Of a stretch of DNA of 64,000 bases, positions 36,627 through 47,389 are shown piece by piece. The position numbers and the translations under genes are program-made. The stretch is from Dermanyssus gallinae. Taxonomy: Eukaryota > Arthropoda > Arachnida > Mesostigmata > Dermanyssidae. How positions within the stretch are numbered: position 1 is the first letter of the stretch; each line of letters begins with the position of its first letter. The notes beneath the pieces were generated by a model. The model saw nothing but the letters and a program-made list of their open reading frames with translations. It ran no database searches and was not told the origin of the DNA. The DNA lies in the NCBI GenBank assembly GCA_003439945.1, contig QVRM01002189.1:571001-635000 (forward strand), written 5' to 3'.

Positions 36627-37626
36627 TTAGGTAAGTCAAAAAGTTCGTCGGCTTTCTGGGACCACATTTTTTAAATTCCCGCGCTCTGCAGCAGGGCCGC
36701 CTGAGAGTGCGGCTGGGTGTTTACATTCAGGAGCAGACCCGTGGCGGCGCGACGGTATACCGATTCCAACTTTACCGTTTCGTTTGCGGAATTGGCAGCT
36801 GTTTGCAATGGAGGACAAAAATACGCATTTTCGACACATTATGTTGTTCTCCTACCGTGAAGGCATAAGTGCAGCGCAAACAACCCGGAGGATATGTGCA
36901 GTCTACGGCGAAAACGCAGTACACAAATCCACAGTCGAAAAGCGATTCGCCCGTTTCAAAGCTGGAAACTTCAATCTCGAAGATGAACCGAGGTCAGGAC
37001 GACCCAATGTTGTGGAGACCGACGAAGTCATAAGCCTGGTTACTTCGAACCCAGGTTTGACCATAAAAGAAATTGAAGATGTAACGGGAGTCTCCCACGG
37101 AACCGTTTAGAATCGCCTCCATGATGCAGGTTTCTCGGGCAAGCGGAATCGTGGAAGCTTCCAATGGGTCAGACGATCAACTCCGTCGTCCGATTTGAAG
37201 GCTGCAGTAGCAACGAAGCGCCCGGAATTGTCAAACAGGTGGGGCGTCACTTTTCAACATGATAAGGCGACACCACACAAAAGTTTGGCTACCCGGCAAA
37301 AATTTGCGGAGTTTGACTGGGATGTGCTGCCGCACCCAGCTTATAGTCCCGACCTCGCACCATCTGATTATCATTTGTTCAGGTCTCTCCAGAACTCCCT
37401 TGATGGCACAACATTTGAATCTTTGGAGGCTATAAAAAATCACCTCACTCAGTATTTCGACGAGAAGGACAAGACGTTCTGGGAGAAAGAAATCATGGAT
37501 CTACCGAGGCGATGGGCAAAGGTTATCGAACAAAACGGTCAATATATCATAAAAATACTGTTGTCTGCATAAATAAGGCTCTTTAAAATCGGGTAAAAAA
37601 GCCGACGAACTTTTTGACTTGCCTAA
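36627..37626 (+). mobile_element. mariner element 2 (mellifera-like), internally deleted
   Basis: Left end TTAGGTAAGTCAAAAAGTTC continuing GTCGGCTT, right end the inverse AAGCCGACGAAC...TTGCCTAA. TA dinucleotides flank both ends (36625-36626, 37627-37628) as a target-site duplication. At 1.0 kb it is some 300 bp shorter than an intact mariner. It shares its deletion with the copy at 46439. Confidence 0.92.
36808..37572 (+). pseudogene. mariner transposase, internally deleted
   Basis: Piece one (36808-37110) encodes MEDKNTHFRHIMLFSYREG, the HTH region VYGENAVHKSTVEKRFARF and RSGRPNVVETDE, and ends at an in-frame TAG after GVSHGTV. Piece two (37195-37572) starts within LKAAVATKRPELSNRWGV and carries FQHDKATPHKS (second catalytic Asp region), AYSPDLAPSDYHLFRSLQNS (third) and VIEQNGQYI near the C-terminus. 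The segment with the first catalytic Asp is absent, so it cannot be active. Confidence 0.9.
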
Positions 37627-37629
37627 TAC

Positions 37630-39265
37630 ATCCGCCTCTGGAAGACTACGAAACAGAGGAAATCACGACAGCGGCGAAGTAGCCTCGTTAATTAGTGGAA
37701 TGTATTGATTGTTTTCTGTCTCTTTTATGATATACCTGATCGCCTGATCCACCGCTCCACCACCTTAGTTTATAGCACATACATTGATCGATTTACTATT
37801 TACTTGACGTGTATACCTACACACACATGTTATCATTTTATATCAGGGAAGCTTAACCCCAGTGAACCACGAAAGACGTCCATAGGTTGGAGTTCAGGGG
37901 ACATTCAGATGCGTGCGCGAGATCTGTTCCGCGTGTAGTCGTCGGCTTTTCAATGGGAAAGTGTAGCAAGCGTTTGTTGAATCGTTAATCGGCTCAGTGG
38001 TTCTTAGACAGAACCCGCACAGACAACTTACAGAAAGGACGAAGAGCGCCAGCACACTACAGTTCAATCAGCGAAAAATGGGATGACTTCGAGAGGGTTA
38101 CTCGACGCGCCGTTTTTCGGCCGTTAACATTCAGCGTCAGAAATGACTATACTGGCCGGTAACAAAGCTCACCGCCCATGTCCAGGCCTAGTCAAATGAT
38201 GGACGACTTTGTGTCGTATCTCTCCAGAATCAGGCACGTATGTCAACTGCGACGATGGATTTGATAGTACTGCAAAACACAGAGAGTCTTAAACTACCCG
38301 TAATACACGCAGCAGGGCCAGTAGGCCAGTAGCGCATCCTTAATATGAGCAACGTTTGCCGCCTTAGATAGCAAGCTGCAGGGCGAACTGGAGACGACGC
38401 ACACCTTCATGAACACCTTCACATTAAAGGCAACGTAGGTCACCCTGTAATGTTATGCAGTAGTCTACAACTCGATTCAGGCGGTGATACTACTCGGGAG
38501 GAGGGGTTTCTACCCCAATTTTGCTAACATGATTTTAGCCTCTACTTCTCCTTCTAGACCGAGAAGACTGTAGAGCACACCAATGAGTTAAACCGAATCC
38601 TTCAAGACGATGATATACAATATATCGCGAAGCTTTGGAAGACTTAGGGACTCAGGATATTTGTGAAGCGCCTCCATCAAACAAACACACGACGCCGAAT
38701 GAGCGTTCTGTCAATTTATGGAATCAGGCCAGCGCCTTATTTGTACAGTCAAGTGTAATTAAATTAAAGCATATTTGACGTTTAAAAATGTCAGGTGGTG
38801 GGCCTTTAGTTGATGGGGTGACCTGCTGTTCATCCTATATCTAACATGCAGAGTATCGCACTATTTGTGGAATGTCCTGTGCGATGACGGGGTGGTTCTT
38901 GGATAGATCATTGGTGTCGTGCAGCTTTCCTTTAGTGTTGATTTGGTATGAAACTGAGAAAAGGGTCAGACAATTTATAGTGAGCCAGTTGTTTCTAGTA
39001 GCGTAACAAACGGTAGGCACGAGGGCACAATTGAAGACATCGAAGGAGAAAGCTAGTCGAATAAAATAACAGGTATATGTCCATACCACAGTTTTTAAGG
39101 AGATAAGAAGGCCACTAAGATATGTGTGCTGGTCCAGCAACGCGTACCGGCTCAAGTAAATGCCTCTTTTAGTATGTTGTTGCAAAGTGACCTGCAACGA
39201 CCACACTCATTTCTTACTGATGAATAAGTTAGCAGGCATTAAAGCAAGCCTAAAATCTAGACTTT
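37630..39265. other. Stretch without identifiable genes
   Basis: No reading frame over 125 codons and no recognisable domain. Fragments around 38000-38700 have a retroelement-like composition, but no motif could be identified with confidence. Confidence 0.5.
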
Positions 39266-39269
39266 TTTT

Positions 39270-39535
39270 TGTTCTGCGACAAAAGTAAAAAAATTGCTGC
39301 TTTGTTATCAAGTCACTTTAGCTTTTTTGGGTTGGGCATCTCATTGCATTTCTGAGCGTATCCCCCTAAATTGTTGGTTGCTCTTGGTTTATAAACCGCC
39401 CCTTTTCTTTGATTTCAATTGGCTTCGTCAGTCGGCTAATCTGGTTTTGGCTTTTTTCTTTGTTGCAAAGAAACTAATCTTGATTCAAAGTCACGTAATC
39501 TGCTACAGCAGGCGGGATCTAGCCCCTCCCTAAGC
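39270..39535 (+). pseudogene. Possible LINE endonuclease remnant
   Basis: An open frame with SHCISERIPLNCWLLLVYKPP resembles the endonuclease strand of CR1/Jockey-type LINEs (a V/I-Y-R/K-P-P motif after a hydrophobic strand). Only this motif supports it. It could be the upstream part of the LINE at 40675-43152, split by the R1-like fragment. Confidence 0.3.
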
Positions 39536-39544
39536 CTTCCCAAA

Positions 39545-40560
39545 GCTCCTTTCTTCTACAGTACCTCCGTAGCCATAGCTGCTCTATCTTCCACCCGTGA
39601 TGTGCCATGCATGTAGTCTGCAAAGCCCTTAAGGGTCCTCCGGGGGTTTAGAATATTTGCTCTCCTTCCGCCTCCTTCTTTAGTCCAATAATTCCAGAGT
39701 TTTGCGATTGATATGGCTCTAGCCTGTTCCAATAGCTAGCACTTTAGAAGAGTTTGCCGAATCAACCCTCATTCCTTCCTGGTTGTGTACACAGCTCGCC
39801 GAAGTAACTTTTCCAATTTAAATGAAGAAGCTCTGACATTATCCATGAATATGCGTGAGGCAATGGCTCATTTCTCCCCCCAACCGCTCTCTCCATTTTT
39901 ATGTATGGGATGAGGGATTGGAGAGTATGCCTCGGTGCCCTATAACGATTAGAATCCAATTTGCTATGCCTCCATTGTTTTTTCTCTATTTCCTTGCTGC
40001 AGCTCGAGTCGTTGTCATACAGTGTTCGCCTCTACTTTACCTACAGGGTCTAGGAAGGGCTCCTTCCAGCACCAGAACAGCGTTTGTGCTAATCATGTGA
40101 CACGCTTGGACAATCCTGAGGGCCGCCACTCCCACCTTCTTCTTTTCCGTTACCAGTATGGCCTCGCTTTTCTCCGGAGCGATTACTAAGCCGGTTTCGT
40201 CCATCCATCGTCTCATAGTTCCTAGTGTTTCATTAGCGTTAAGCTCCAATTCTTCTGCAGTTTTTACCTAGCCTGTGATGGCCACATCATCTGCATACGC
40301 GACTTCTTGTGGAATGTTCTCATGGCCTAAGACGTCATCATACGCCAGGTTCCAGTGTAGGAGACCCAGGATCGAGTCCTGCGGATCTCCTTCTTTCATT
40401 GGTATTTCTACTTTACGGTTGAAAACGCTTCGATTCTTCAGCCATCCTAAGATAGCTTTAACGAGATAACACGGAACCTTTTTCCTTACTAGCGTGTCCA
40501 AGATTTTCCTCTACGGAAGGCTGTTAAGGTCTTGTTCCACCAATATTTTTGAGCATACAG
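39545..40560 (-). pseudogene. R1-like non-LTR retrotransposon fragment (reverse transcriptase)
   Basis: Minus-strand frames carry LVRKKVPCYLVKAILGWLKN, GDPQDSILGLLHWNLAYDDV and EVAYADDVAITG (the YADD catalytic motif), then TMRRWMDETGLVIAPEKSEA, in the order seen in R1-clade reverse transcriptases. Stops and frameshifts break it. Both the N-terminal endonuclease and the C-terminal zinc knuckle are missing. Confidence 0.8.
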
Positions 40561-40561
40561 A

Positions 40562-40673
40562 CACAGTACAGGTGGCCGCAGGTGATCGTGTTTTCTTTCC
40601 TACGTACTTGACTAGCCTAAGTTCAATAGACTAAGTCAATAAGTTAATGTGTACAGTTCAAGTACATATTAGC
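40562..40673 (+). repeat. Dispersed repeat (family 5), copy a
   Basis: GGTGATCGTGTTTTCTTTCC, CTAGCCTAAGTTCAATAGAC and GTGTACAGTTCAAGTACATA recur inverted at 62042-62150. It lies between the R1-like fragment and the CR1/Jockey-like LINE. Confidence 0.7.
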
Positions 40674-40767
40674 CAGTGTTTAAAGGCGGTGACAGAATAA
40701 GCAAGGAAAATTACAGGCCGGTCAGTATCCCACCTCCAATATCCAGGATTTTCGAAAAAGCTATATA

Positions 40768-41420
40768 TGGTAACGCTGCTGTATTGCGCTAAGTCAGCTG
40801 GAGGATGTAGACTCAGCCGGACGGGTGCTGCAGGGGGAGGGACTCAGGAACGATGAATGACGACACGCATCATAAGGTCGAATGCAAAGCACAGCCGAGC
40901 AACGGATGGTTATTAAGCCATGCTGCTCGGACGATTTATTGGTTCACGAGGCACCGCGGCGTGCTGACACCCCAAAGGGTATTAGAACCCGCTCTCAATT
41001 CGGTCGAAATTTACAGTGGTTTGTGTTTGTTTCGTACAGGATTACAGCTTAAGTTAAGGTTTGACTCGGATTGACGAACATAGGTCGACCCTCTACCGGT
41101 GTCGGCCGATGATCGTTTAGACGATGGAGGACGTGTGGGTTTCGGCGCGAACGGCTGTGGCTGTTCTCTGCTGGCTGGTTGAGACATGTTTCGTTCGGTT
41201 GAGATCGATACCGGTCGGTGAACGTTTGGATCGGTGAACTTTGAGATTTTGGGGCGAGCGCTGTAGCCGTTGGGCGTAGTCGGTTAGAGTAGATTTGAAT
41301 CGCGTTGGCCGTTGGATGTAGTCCGTTAGGGCTTATTTGAATTGCGCCATTATGTGTATACAGTGTAGTGTGTGGTTGGACCATCGCCGTACTGGCCAAG
41401 GGAAGGGGAACTTCGTCACA
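40768..41420 (+). mobile_element. Solo LTR 1
   Basis: A 653-bp segment beginning TGGTAACG and ending CGTCACA, similar over nearly its whole length to the inverse of 41613-42163. It includes shared blocks GATGAATGACGACACGCA, CACAGCCGAGCAACGGATGG and GGTTCACGAGGCACCGCGG. It interrupts the LINE after FEKA. Its ends have drifted from the TGTAAC/GTTACA form of LTR 2, and target duplication is not clear. It has an internal tandem-like segment (CCGTTGG...TAGTC) absent from LTR 2. Confidence 0.8.
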
Positions 41421-41612
41421 ATTTGAACAGTTGAACGAACACTTTGAGATGTTTAATCGCCTAAGTCAGCGTCAGTTCGGTTTCCGATCCAAAATGTTGG
41501 CGACTGTACCCATCATTAGAAACCTAATGAAACCTTATGTTAAAAAAGACAGTTGCCGGCTGCATTTAGTACAGTTGATGTAAATATTCTAATTAAGAAG
41601 TTCACTTGATAT

Positions 41613-42163
41613 TGTAACGAAGTCCACCCACTGTATACGCATCATAGCGCAATTCAAATAAGTCCTAACCGATCACGTCCAGCGGCTACAGCGCCCGCGC
41701 CAGAATCCCAACGTACACAACGTTCACCGACCGATGCATGTCTCAACCGAACAAGACATGTCTCAACCAGCCACAGCCTTTCGCGCCGAAACTCCAACGT
41801 CCTCCGCCGTCCAAACGATCATCGGCCGACATCGGGAGAGGGTCAACCTATGATCGCCAGTCCAAGTCAAACAGTCACTTAACCTGCATTCCTATCCGAA
41901 ACAAACACAAAACTGTTGTACATTTCGACCGATTTGAGAGCGGGTTCTGACACCCTTTGGTGTGTCAGCACGCCGCGGTGCCTCGTGAACCAATAAATAG
42001 ACCGAGTAGCATGGCTTAAAAACCATCCGTTGCTCGGCTGTGCTTTACATTAGACCGTATGCTGCGTGTCGTCATTCATCGTTTCTGAGTCCCTCGGGCT
42101 GCAGTACCCGTCCGGATGAGTCTACATCCCCAAGCTGACTTAGCGTAACGCACCAACGTTACA
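41613..42163 (-). mobile_element. Solo LTR 2 with intact ends and 4-bp target duplication
   Basis: 551 bp, starting TGTAACG and ending CGTTACA on either strand. It is flanked by ATAT on both sides (41609-41612 and 42164-42167), which I read as a 4-bp target-site duplication. Its minus strand is colinear with LTR 1. An AATAAA on the plus strand is near 41990. No internal retroviral-like genes accompany it. Confidence 0.87.
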
Positions 42164-43555
42164 ATATGAAGGGGATGATAGTTTCTTGTCTTGGTTGCGG
42201 TCGTTTATGTCGAGTAGAAGGCAAGTTCAGATGGGCAATGCACTTTCTGATGTAAATAATATATTGGTTGGAGTAGCTCAGGGCAGTATAGGTGGTTCAC
42301 TCCTCTTTAACATCTTCATTAACGACATACTTAGCGTAACAAAACATGCAAAGTTGACATTCTTGCGGACGACACCACCGCCCTATTCGTTAAAAATTCC
42401 CCAATTGAGTTAGAGGCTATGGTGCGCGAGGACTTTTAGAGGTTATCATCATGGTTCAGAAGTAACGGTCTCTATATGAGTAGGAGGAAAACGGGTATAA
42501 TGCAATTCCTTTCACCGCGGGGTTCCGTTACGATCAATCCTCTCCAATTCCAGTGCAACGGCATAGCCCTTTCGCTTCTAAAGAAAGCGAAGTTTCTAGG
42601 CGTTACGTTGGACGAAAAGCTGACATTTGCCGACCGAAAAGCGCATGTCACTCGTACACGCAAAAAATATCTGGTAGTAATGCAGCTCTATACAGTTCGA
42701 CAAATTCTTCCCCAGAATTGCCTAACGGCGATGTATTTTGCCTACGTTGCCTACATAGTCACCTGACTTACGCTGTAGAAGTTCATGGCTTGACACAGAT
42801 GCGTTTTATCGGGTCGCTTCACCGACTCCAAAAACGAGCACTGAGAACAACTCTGGACCTCTGTATAGGAGGCTCAACGCAATTGCCCTACAAAAATATA
42901 AGCATTCTGCCGTTCCCAAAACTTATAGAATATTCTCTCGCAGTTGAAATTAAGCGTATACTCCTTGCAGTGCATCCAAACTTATATGGCTTGGTAACAT
43001 CAGAAACACCCATATTTACAAGGCGTAACACATCTAACTTGCTTACTCTGTCACACACCAACTCCAACAAGTCAAAGCTATCAATCAGAAACATTGGTAT
43101 CTTACTCGAACAAAGTACCGAGACTGGTTTACAATATTGCGCGTACAGATAAATATATATGATATATACAGTGAGCCATTTCCCCCGCATCCCCAGACAC
43201 CCCGATCGGCCGCCATATTTGTACTTATTTTTTCCTGCTGAAATCTCTCAGCATTACTAGGGGAAATGCGGGAATCCTGACGGACATGCGTCGCCCCAGC
43301 CATAGTGACTAGCCTAGGACTCGCGTTAGAGTAAACCCGCGTCCCCCCCACCCCCAGGGATCAGTAACTAGACATGCTTCGAATCCATGGGAGCGGTGTT
43401 GCACCAACTGCTACATTCTACTCCAATCTGGCATCATCCGGCGCCTCATGTCTGCCTTAGTGCAGCTCAAACGCGTCAGCCAGACCGTTAACGCTTTCCA
43501 CAGCTCCGCCACCTGAAGATGCGTCGAGAGTCATCGCCTAGAGCGTCCCTGGCAG

Positions 43556-45165
43556 TCACTGCCTAATCCCAAGGCTTTGCTGCCTATTTTCCCTCAATTC
43601 CCTTTTACCTACGGGCGCTCCCTCTCGACTGGATCGGAGGCTACCGTTGAAACGAGCTCTTCTGGCAGTTTCCTTGACCACCCTTGAGGACATAATAGCC
43701 TCGAAGAGGGCACAAGGCTCCCTCCATGCCCTCACCAATGTCAGCATGTGTGCTACAACCTCCTTGATCGGTTTTGCCCTCACGGTGGTCGCACCCGCGT
43801 CTCTGGCTTCTCGGAGGGCCGGGCACCGCAGAACTGTGTGCTCGACATTGTCCGTCTCACCCGATCTGCATAACGCGCAGATGTCGACACTCGTTTTGTT
43901 AATTCTTATCATGTACGTTTGGAACTTGCCGTGCCCGGTCAGCACCTGGGTCGTACCATAAGGCAGCTCACCGTGGTTGCAGTCGTACCACGCCTTCAGG
44001 TCAGGGATGAGGTCTCTGGTCCAGCAACCCGCGGCCGGCCTCCGAGGTTCTCCTGGCTGCACTGCGACCCATTCCTCATGCCACCGGGCGATTGTCCTTG
44101 ATCTAGCCGTCGTTAAGTCTAGATCGCCATCCTTCCATCTTTCGACCCGTTGTCCTGCCAGCAGATCCCATGGCAGCATTTTGGACAGGACCAGGAGGGC
44201 CGCGGTCGACACCGTGCCGTAAGCCCGGCAGACACGAATGGCTAATAGCCGCTGTGACGATCAAAGCGCTCTCCTGTTTCTTTGTGTCCACAGCGCCAAG
44301 TCTGCCCATACTGGAGCCGCGTATAGCGCTACCGCCTCTGCTAGACTGGCCAGTAGGCGCCGCCTGTCTTCTGTGCAGCCACCGACTCTAGGCATTAGCC
44401 GCGCCAGGCCGGCCGCGACTTTGTGGACTTTGCCAGCCACATGCTGGATATGCGCCGATATATTGAGATCTTTGTCGAGCACCACTCCGAGGTACTCCGA
44501 AGCTGTCCGAGCAAGCTTGACAGGATGACCGTTCAGGCGCTGGCAGATGCTCCTGGTTTTTTCTTGCCTGTAAGGTATAGTGCTTCCGTCTTGTGCTGGG
44601 CCAGTCTCAGAAAATAAGCTTCCATGCACTCTGCCACCTGCTCCAAGGCTTCATTAGCGGACCCCAGTTTCCCGTGCGGTGATAATCAGCGCCAAGTCAT
44701 CGGCATAGGCTACCATTTCGACATCCGCCGGTAAGTCTGGCAGCTCGAGGACTTCGTCATAGGCTAGGTTCCACAGAATTGGCCTAAAGACCGACCCCCT
44801 GAGGAACCCCTGCAGAGATCTCATACTTCTGGCAGCCGGCCAACAGACTTTTTTTCCGATAGGTAGGGCGAAATTATCCGGAGAATGAATGGCAAGATGT
44901 CCTTGCGCCTCACCGCGTCCATGGCCACAGCTTATCGAGTTGAAGGCATTCTTGACAATCAGGAGGACGAGCACAACAAAGTCCCTTCTTTTCAGGGTCT
45001 TCGCTAACTGCTCGGACTCCCGTTCCAAAACCTGTGTAAGGGTGCCCAGCGTGGACTTCCCCTTACGGAAACCGTACTGCGCGTCTGACAAGGCCCCTTT
45101 GAGCTCGGTCTCGGCGTTGAGCCTCTCAACGAGCGGCCGCCATATATAGACCGTAAATCAGCCGA
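43556..45165 (-). pseudogene. R1-clade non-LTR retrotransposon, 3' part of ORF2
   Basis: The minus strand shows, in order, SDAQYGFRKGKSTLGTL, ILWNLAYDEVLELPDLPA, MVAYADDLALII (catalytic YADD), ASEYLGVVLDKDLN, then the C-terminal domain DWDLLAG-type sequence with the zinc knuckle CALCRSGETDNVEHTVLRCP. The frame shifts at about 44640 and 44260. Most of the endonuclease is missing at the 5' side, the usual LINE truncation. It is GC-richer than its surroundings. Confidence 0.88.
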
Positions 45166-45589
45166 TAATGTCCCCCCTCTACTAACATGGGACCTGATTA
45201 GAATCCGTCATCGGGGCGCAGTGAAAAACGGCATTCGGTAATCAGGTCACGAATCGAATCACCATCACAGAATCCCAATTTTCCCAAATTGTTACGACTC
45301 AATACGACACCCCTTCCTTCAATAACATTGGATGGCCTTCAGACCAAACAGAATTCCGCTTCTTCCGGACTCGCTGACATGTATCTAGTTTCTCCATCGC
45401 ACAACTCGTCTTATGTCCGACCATCCGTAATTTATTGTATACCCCTAAACAATACATATCCGTCTCATTCCATCTCAATCACGAGGGGCGATCATACGCA
45501 TGATACGTATTACTTACGTACCCTTATGGCAGGTGCATAGTCATAACTACTCTCCCAACGACCTTGGGACTGATACTAATTTCACTGGC

Positions 45590-45593
<4 letters not shown>

Positions 45594-45625
<32 letters not shown>
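45594..45625. repeat. (AT)n microsatellite
   Basis: About 15 AT units. Confidence 0.93.
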
Positions 45626-45627
<2 letters not shown>

Positions 45628-45799
45628 TAGAAAAAATAGTTCCTGGGGGTTGCAGTCAGCCTCATGAGAATAACGCCGACTTGTTATTGATTTCCGGTGA
45701 TATGTTTCCATCTAAACTTTTTCGGGCTGACCGTCAGCCAACATTTAATGTTCCTGAGTTTGCTTTCGCGTTAATTCGTGAGACGACGCCATAAATACA

Positions 45800-45895
45800 A
45801 ATGTGCAACGATGGGGCTCGACCCCGTGCACCTATGTGCCTCCTCTGGCCGCGAGCTGCACGCGAATGCATCACGCCACCGGGCTCGATAGAATA
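45800..45895 (-). repeat. tRNA-like SINE head, family 3
   Basis: On the minus strand GGTGGCGTGATGCATTCGCG precedes GGGGTCGAGCCCC, a B-box-like element, at tRNA-like spacing. There is a long variable-loop-like insert and no convincing acceptor stem, so a functional tRNA is unlikely. Confidence 0.4.
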
Positions 45896-45950
45896 TCTTC
45901 CCCTCTGACAAACACAAACCTAGGAACTCTTGACCAGATAAGAACCAGCT

Positions 45951-45954
<4 letters not shown>

Positions 45955-46024
<70 letters not shown>

Positions 46025-46035
46025 CTATATTTATG
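45955..46035. repeat. (AT)n microsatellite
   Basis: About 31 AT units followed by TTTATATCTATATTTAT. Confidence 0.95.
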
Positions 46036-46385
46036 TTTCTTTTAAATCTTTTCCGTCTTTTGGGCCCAGTACAGACAACCCGGTCCGGCCGGTGCGGTGC
46101 ATTCTAAAGGCTTTTTTAGAAAGCTGTTTTTTATCTGGTCAATAGCCTACTTGTTTTTTTAAGATAATATTGTTTTAAAAGTGCACCTTTACAGTTAGTT
46201 ACAATAGGTATACATTTATTTTCAAAACTCAGGGCCCAAGCTAAGTGCGCACAGCCTATTTAATGTTATATCCAGTTTCTTAGATTAAAGAATCGGTATG
46301 GAGCTGGTCAATATTATTTTCTACACAGAAGTCACATACGCAATGATAAATTTTATGGCATCACCCCTTTTAACATATATGTATA

Positions 46386-46400
46386 TGATATATATATATA

Positions 46401-46438
<38 letters not shown>
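46386..46438. repeat. (AT)n microsatellite at mariner copy 3
   Basis: AT units with one TTTA interruption, running straight into the mariner terminal repeat at 46439. Confidence 0.95.
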
Positions 46439-46442
<4 letters not shown>

Positions 46443-47377
46443 GTAAGTCAAAAAGTTCGTCGGCTTTTTTACCCGATTTTAAAGAGCCTTATTTATGCAG
46501 ACAACAGTATTTTTATTCAATGATATATTGACCGTTTTGTTCGATAACCTTCGCCCATCGCCTCAGTAGATCCATGATTCCTTTCTCCCAGAACGTCTTG
46601 TCCTTCTCGTCGAAATACTGAGTGAGGTGATTTTTATAGCCTCCAAAGATTCAAATGTTGTGCCATCAAGGGAGTTCTGGAGAGACCTGAACAAGTGATA
46701 ATCAGATGGTGCGAGGTCGGGACTATAAGCTGGGTGCGGCAGCACATCCCAGTCAAACTCCGCCAATTTTTGCCGGGTGGCCAAACTTTTGTGTGGTGTC
46801 GCCTTATCATGTTGAAAAGTGACGCCCCACCTGTTTGACAATTCCGGGCGCTTCGTTGCTACTGCAGCCTTCAAATCTTCGAGTTGTCTGCAGTAGACGA
46901 CGGAGTTCATCGTCTGACCCATTGGAAGCTTCCACGATTCCGCTTGCACGAGAAACCTGCATCATGGAGGCAATTCCAAACGGTTCCGTGGGAGACTCCC
47001 GTTACATCTTCAATTTCTTTTATGGTCAAACCTGGGTTCGAAGTAACCAGGCTTATGACTTCGTCGGTCTCTACAACATTGGGTCGTCCTGACCTCGGTT
47101 CATCTTCCAGATTGAAGTTTCCAGCTTTGAAACGGGCGAATCGCTTTTCGACTGTGGATTTGTGTACTGCGTTTTCGCCGTAGACTGGCACATATCCTCC
47201 GGGTTGTTTGCGCTGCATTTATTGCCTTCACGGTAGGAGAACAACATAATGTGTCGAAAATGCGTATTTTTGTTCTCCATTTGCAAACAGCTGCCAATTT
47301 CGCAAACGAAACGGTAAAGTTGGAACCGGTTATACCGTCGCGCCGCCACGGGTCTGCTCCTGAATGTAAACACCCAG
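46439..47377 (-). mobile_element. mariner element 3, second copy of the deleted mellifera-like element, truncated at its 5' end
   Basis: The terminal repeat TTAGGTAAGTCAAAAAGTTC at 46439 matches element 2, and the body is nearly identical to it in the opposite orientation. Similarity stops at about 47377, about 110 bp before the expected other terminal repeat, so that end is lost. The insertion point is the edge of an (AT)n tract. Confidence 0.9.
46493..47280 (-). pseudogene. mariner transposase, same internal deletion as element 2
   Basis: ATG at 47280 starts MENKNTHFRHIMLFSYREG, then VYGENAVHKSTVEKRFARF and GVSHGTVWNCLHDAGF. The deletion joins LHDAGFSCKRNRG to sequence encoding MGQTMNSVVYCRQLEDLK, which normally lies about 110 residues further on. 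FQHDKATPHKS and AYSPDLAPSDYHLFRSLQNS follow, then a frameshift. The copy retains about 20 bp (around 46880) that element 2 has lost. Confidence 0.9.
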
Positions 47378-47389
47378 AACACTCAGAAA

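Larger units (their letters stand above)
40675..43152 (+). pseudogene. CR1/Jockey-like LINE reverse transcriptase, interrupted by two solo LTRs
   Basis: Three segments of one plus-strand reverse transcriptase are seen in order. 40680-40767 reads KENYRPVSIPPPISRIFEKA. 41421-41612 contains RLSQRQFGFRSKM. 42164-43152 has WLRSFMSSRRQ, GVAQGSIGGSLLFNIFINDI, a frameshifted LADDT catalytic motif, FLGVTLDEKLTF and a C-terminal LQKRALRT block. The gaps between them are exactly the two solo LTRs at 40768-41420 and 41613-42163. Stops and frameshifts show it is dead. Confidence 0.82.

Noticed and set aside
38000..38700. Possible gypsy-like gag/protease remnant
   Set aside because: No motif stood up; stops in all frames.
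41049..41399. 116-codon minus frame with repeated NGLHPTAN-like units
   Set aside because: Lies entirely within solo LTR 1; the repeats come from duplicated LTR sequence.
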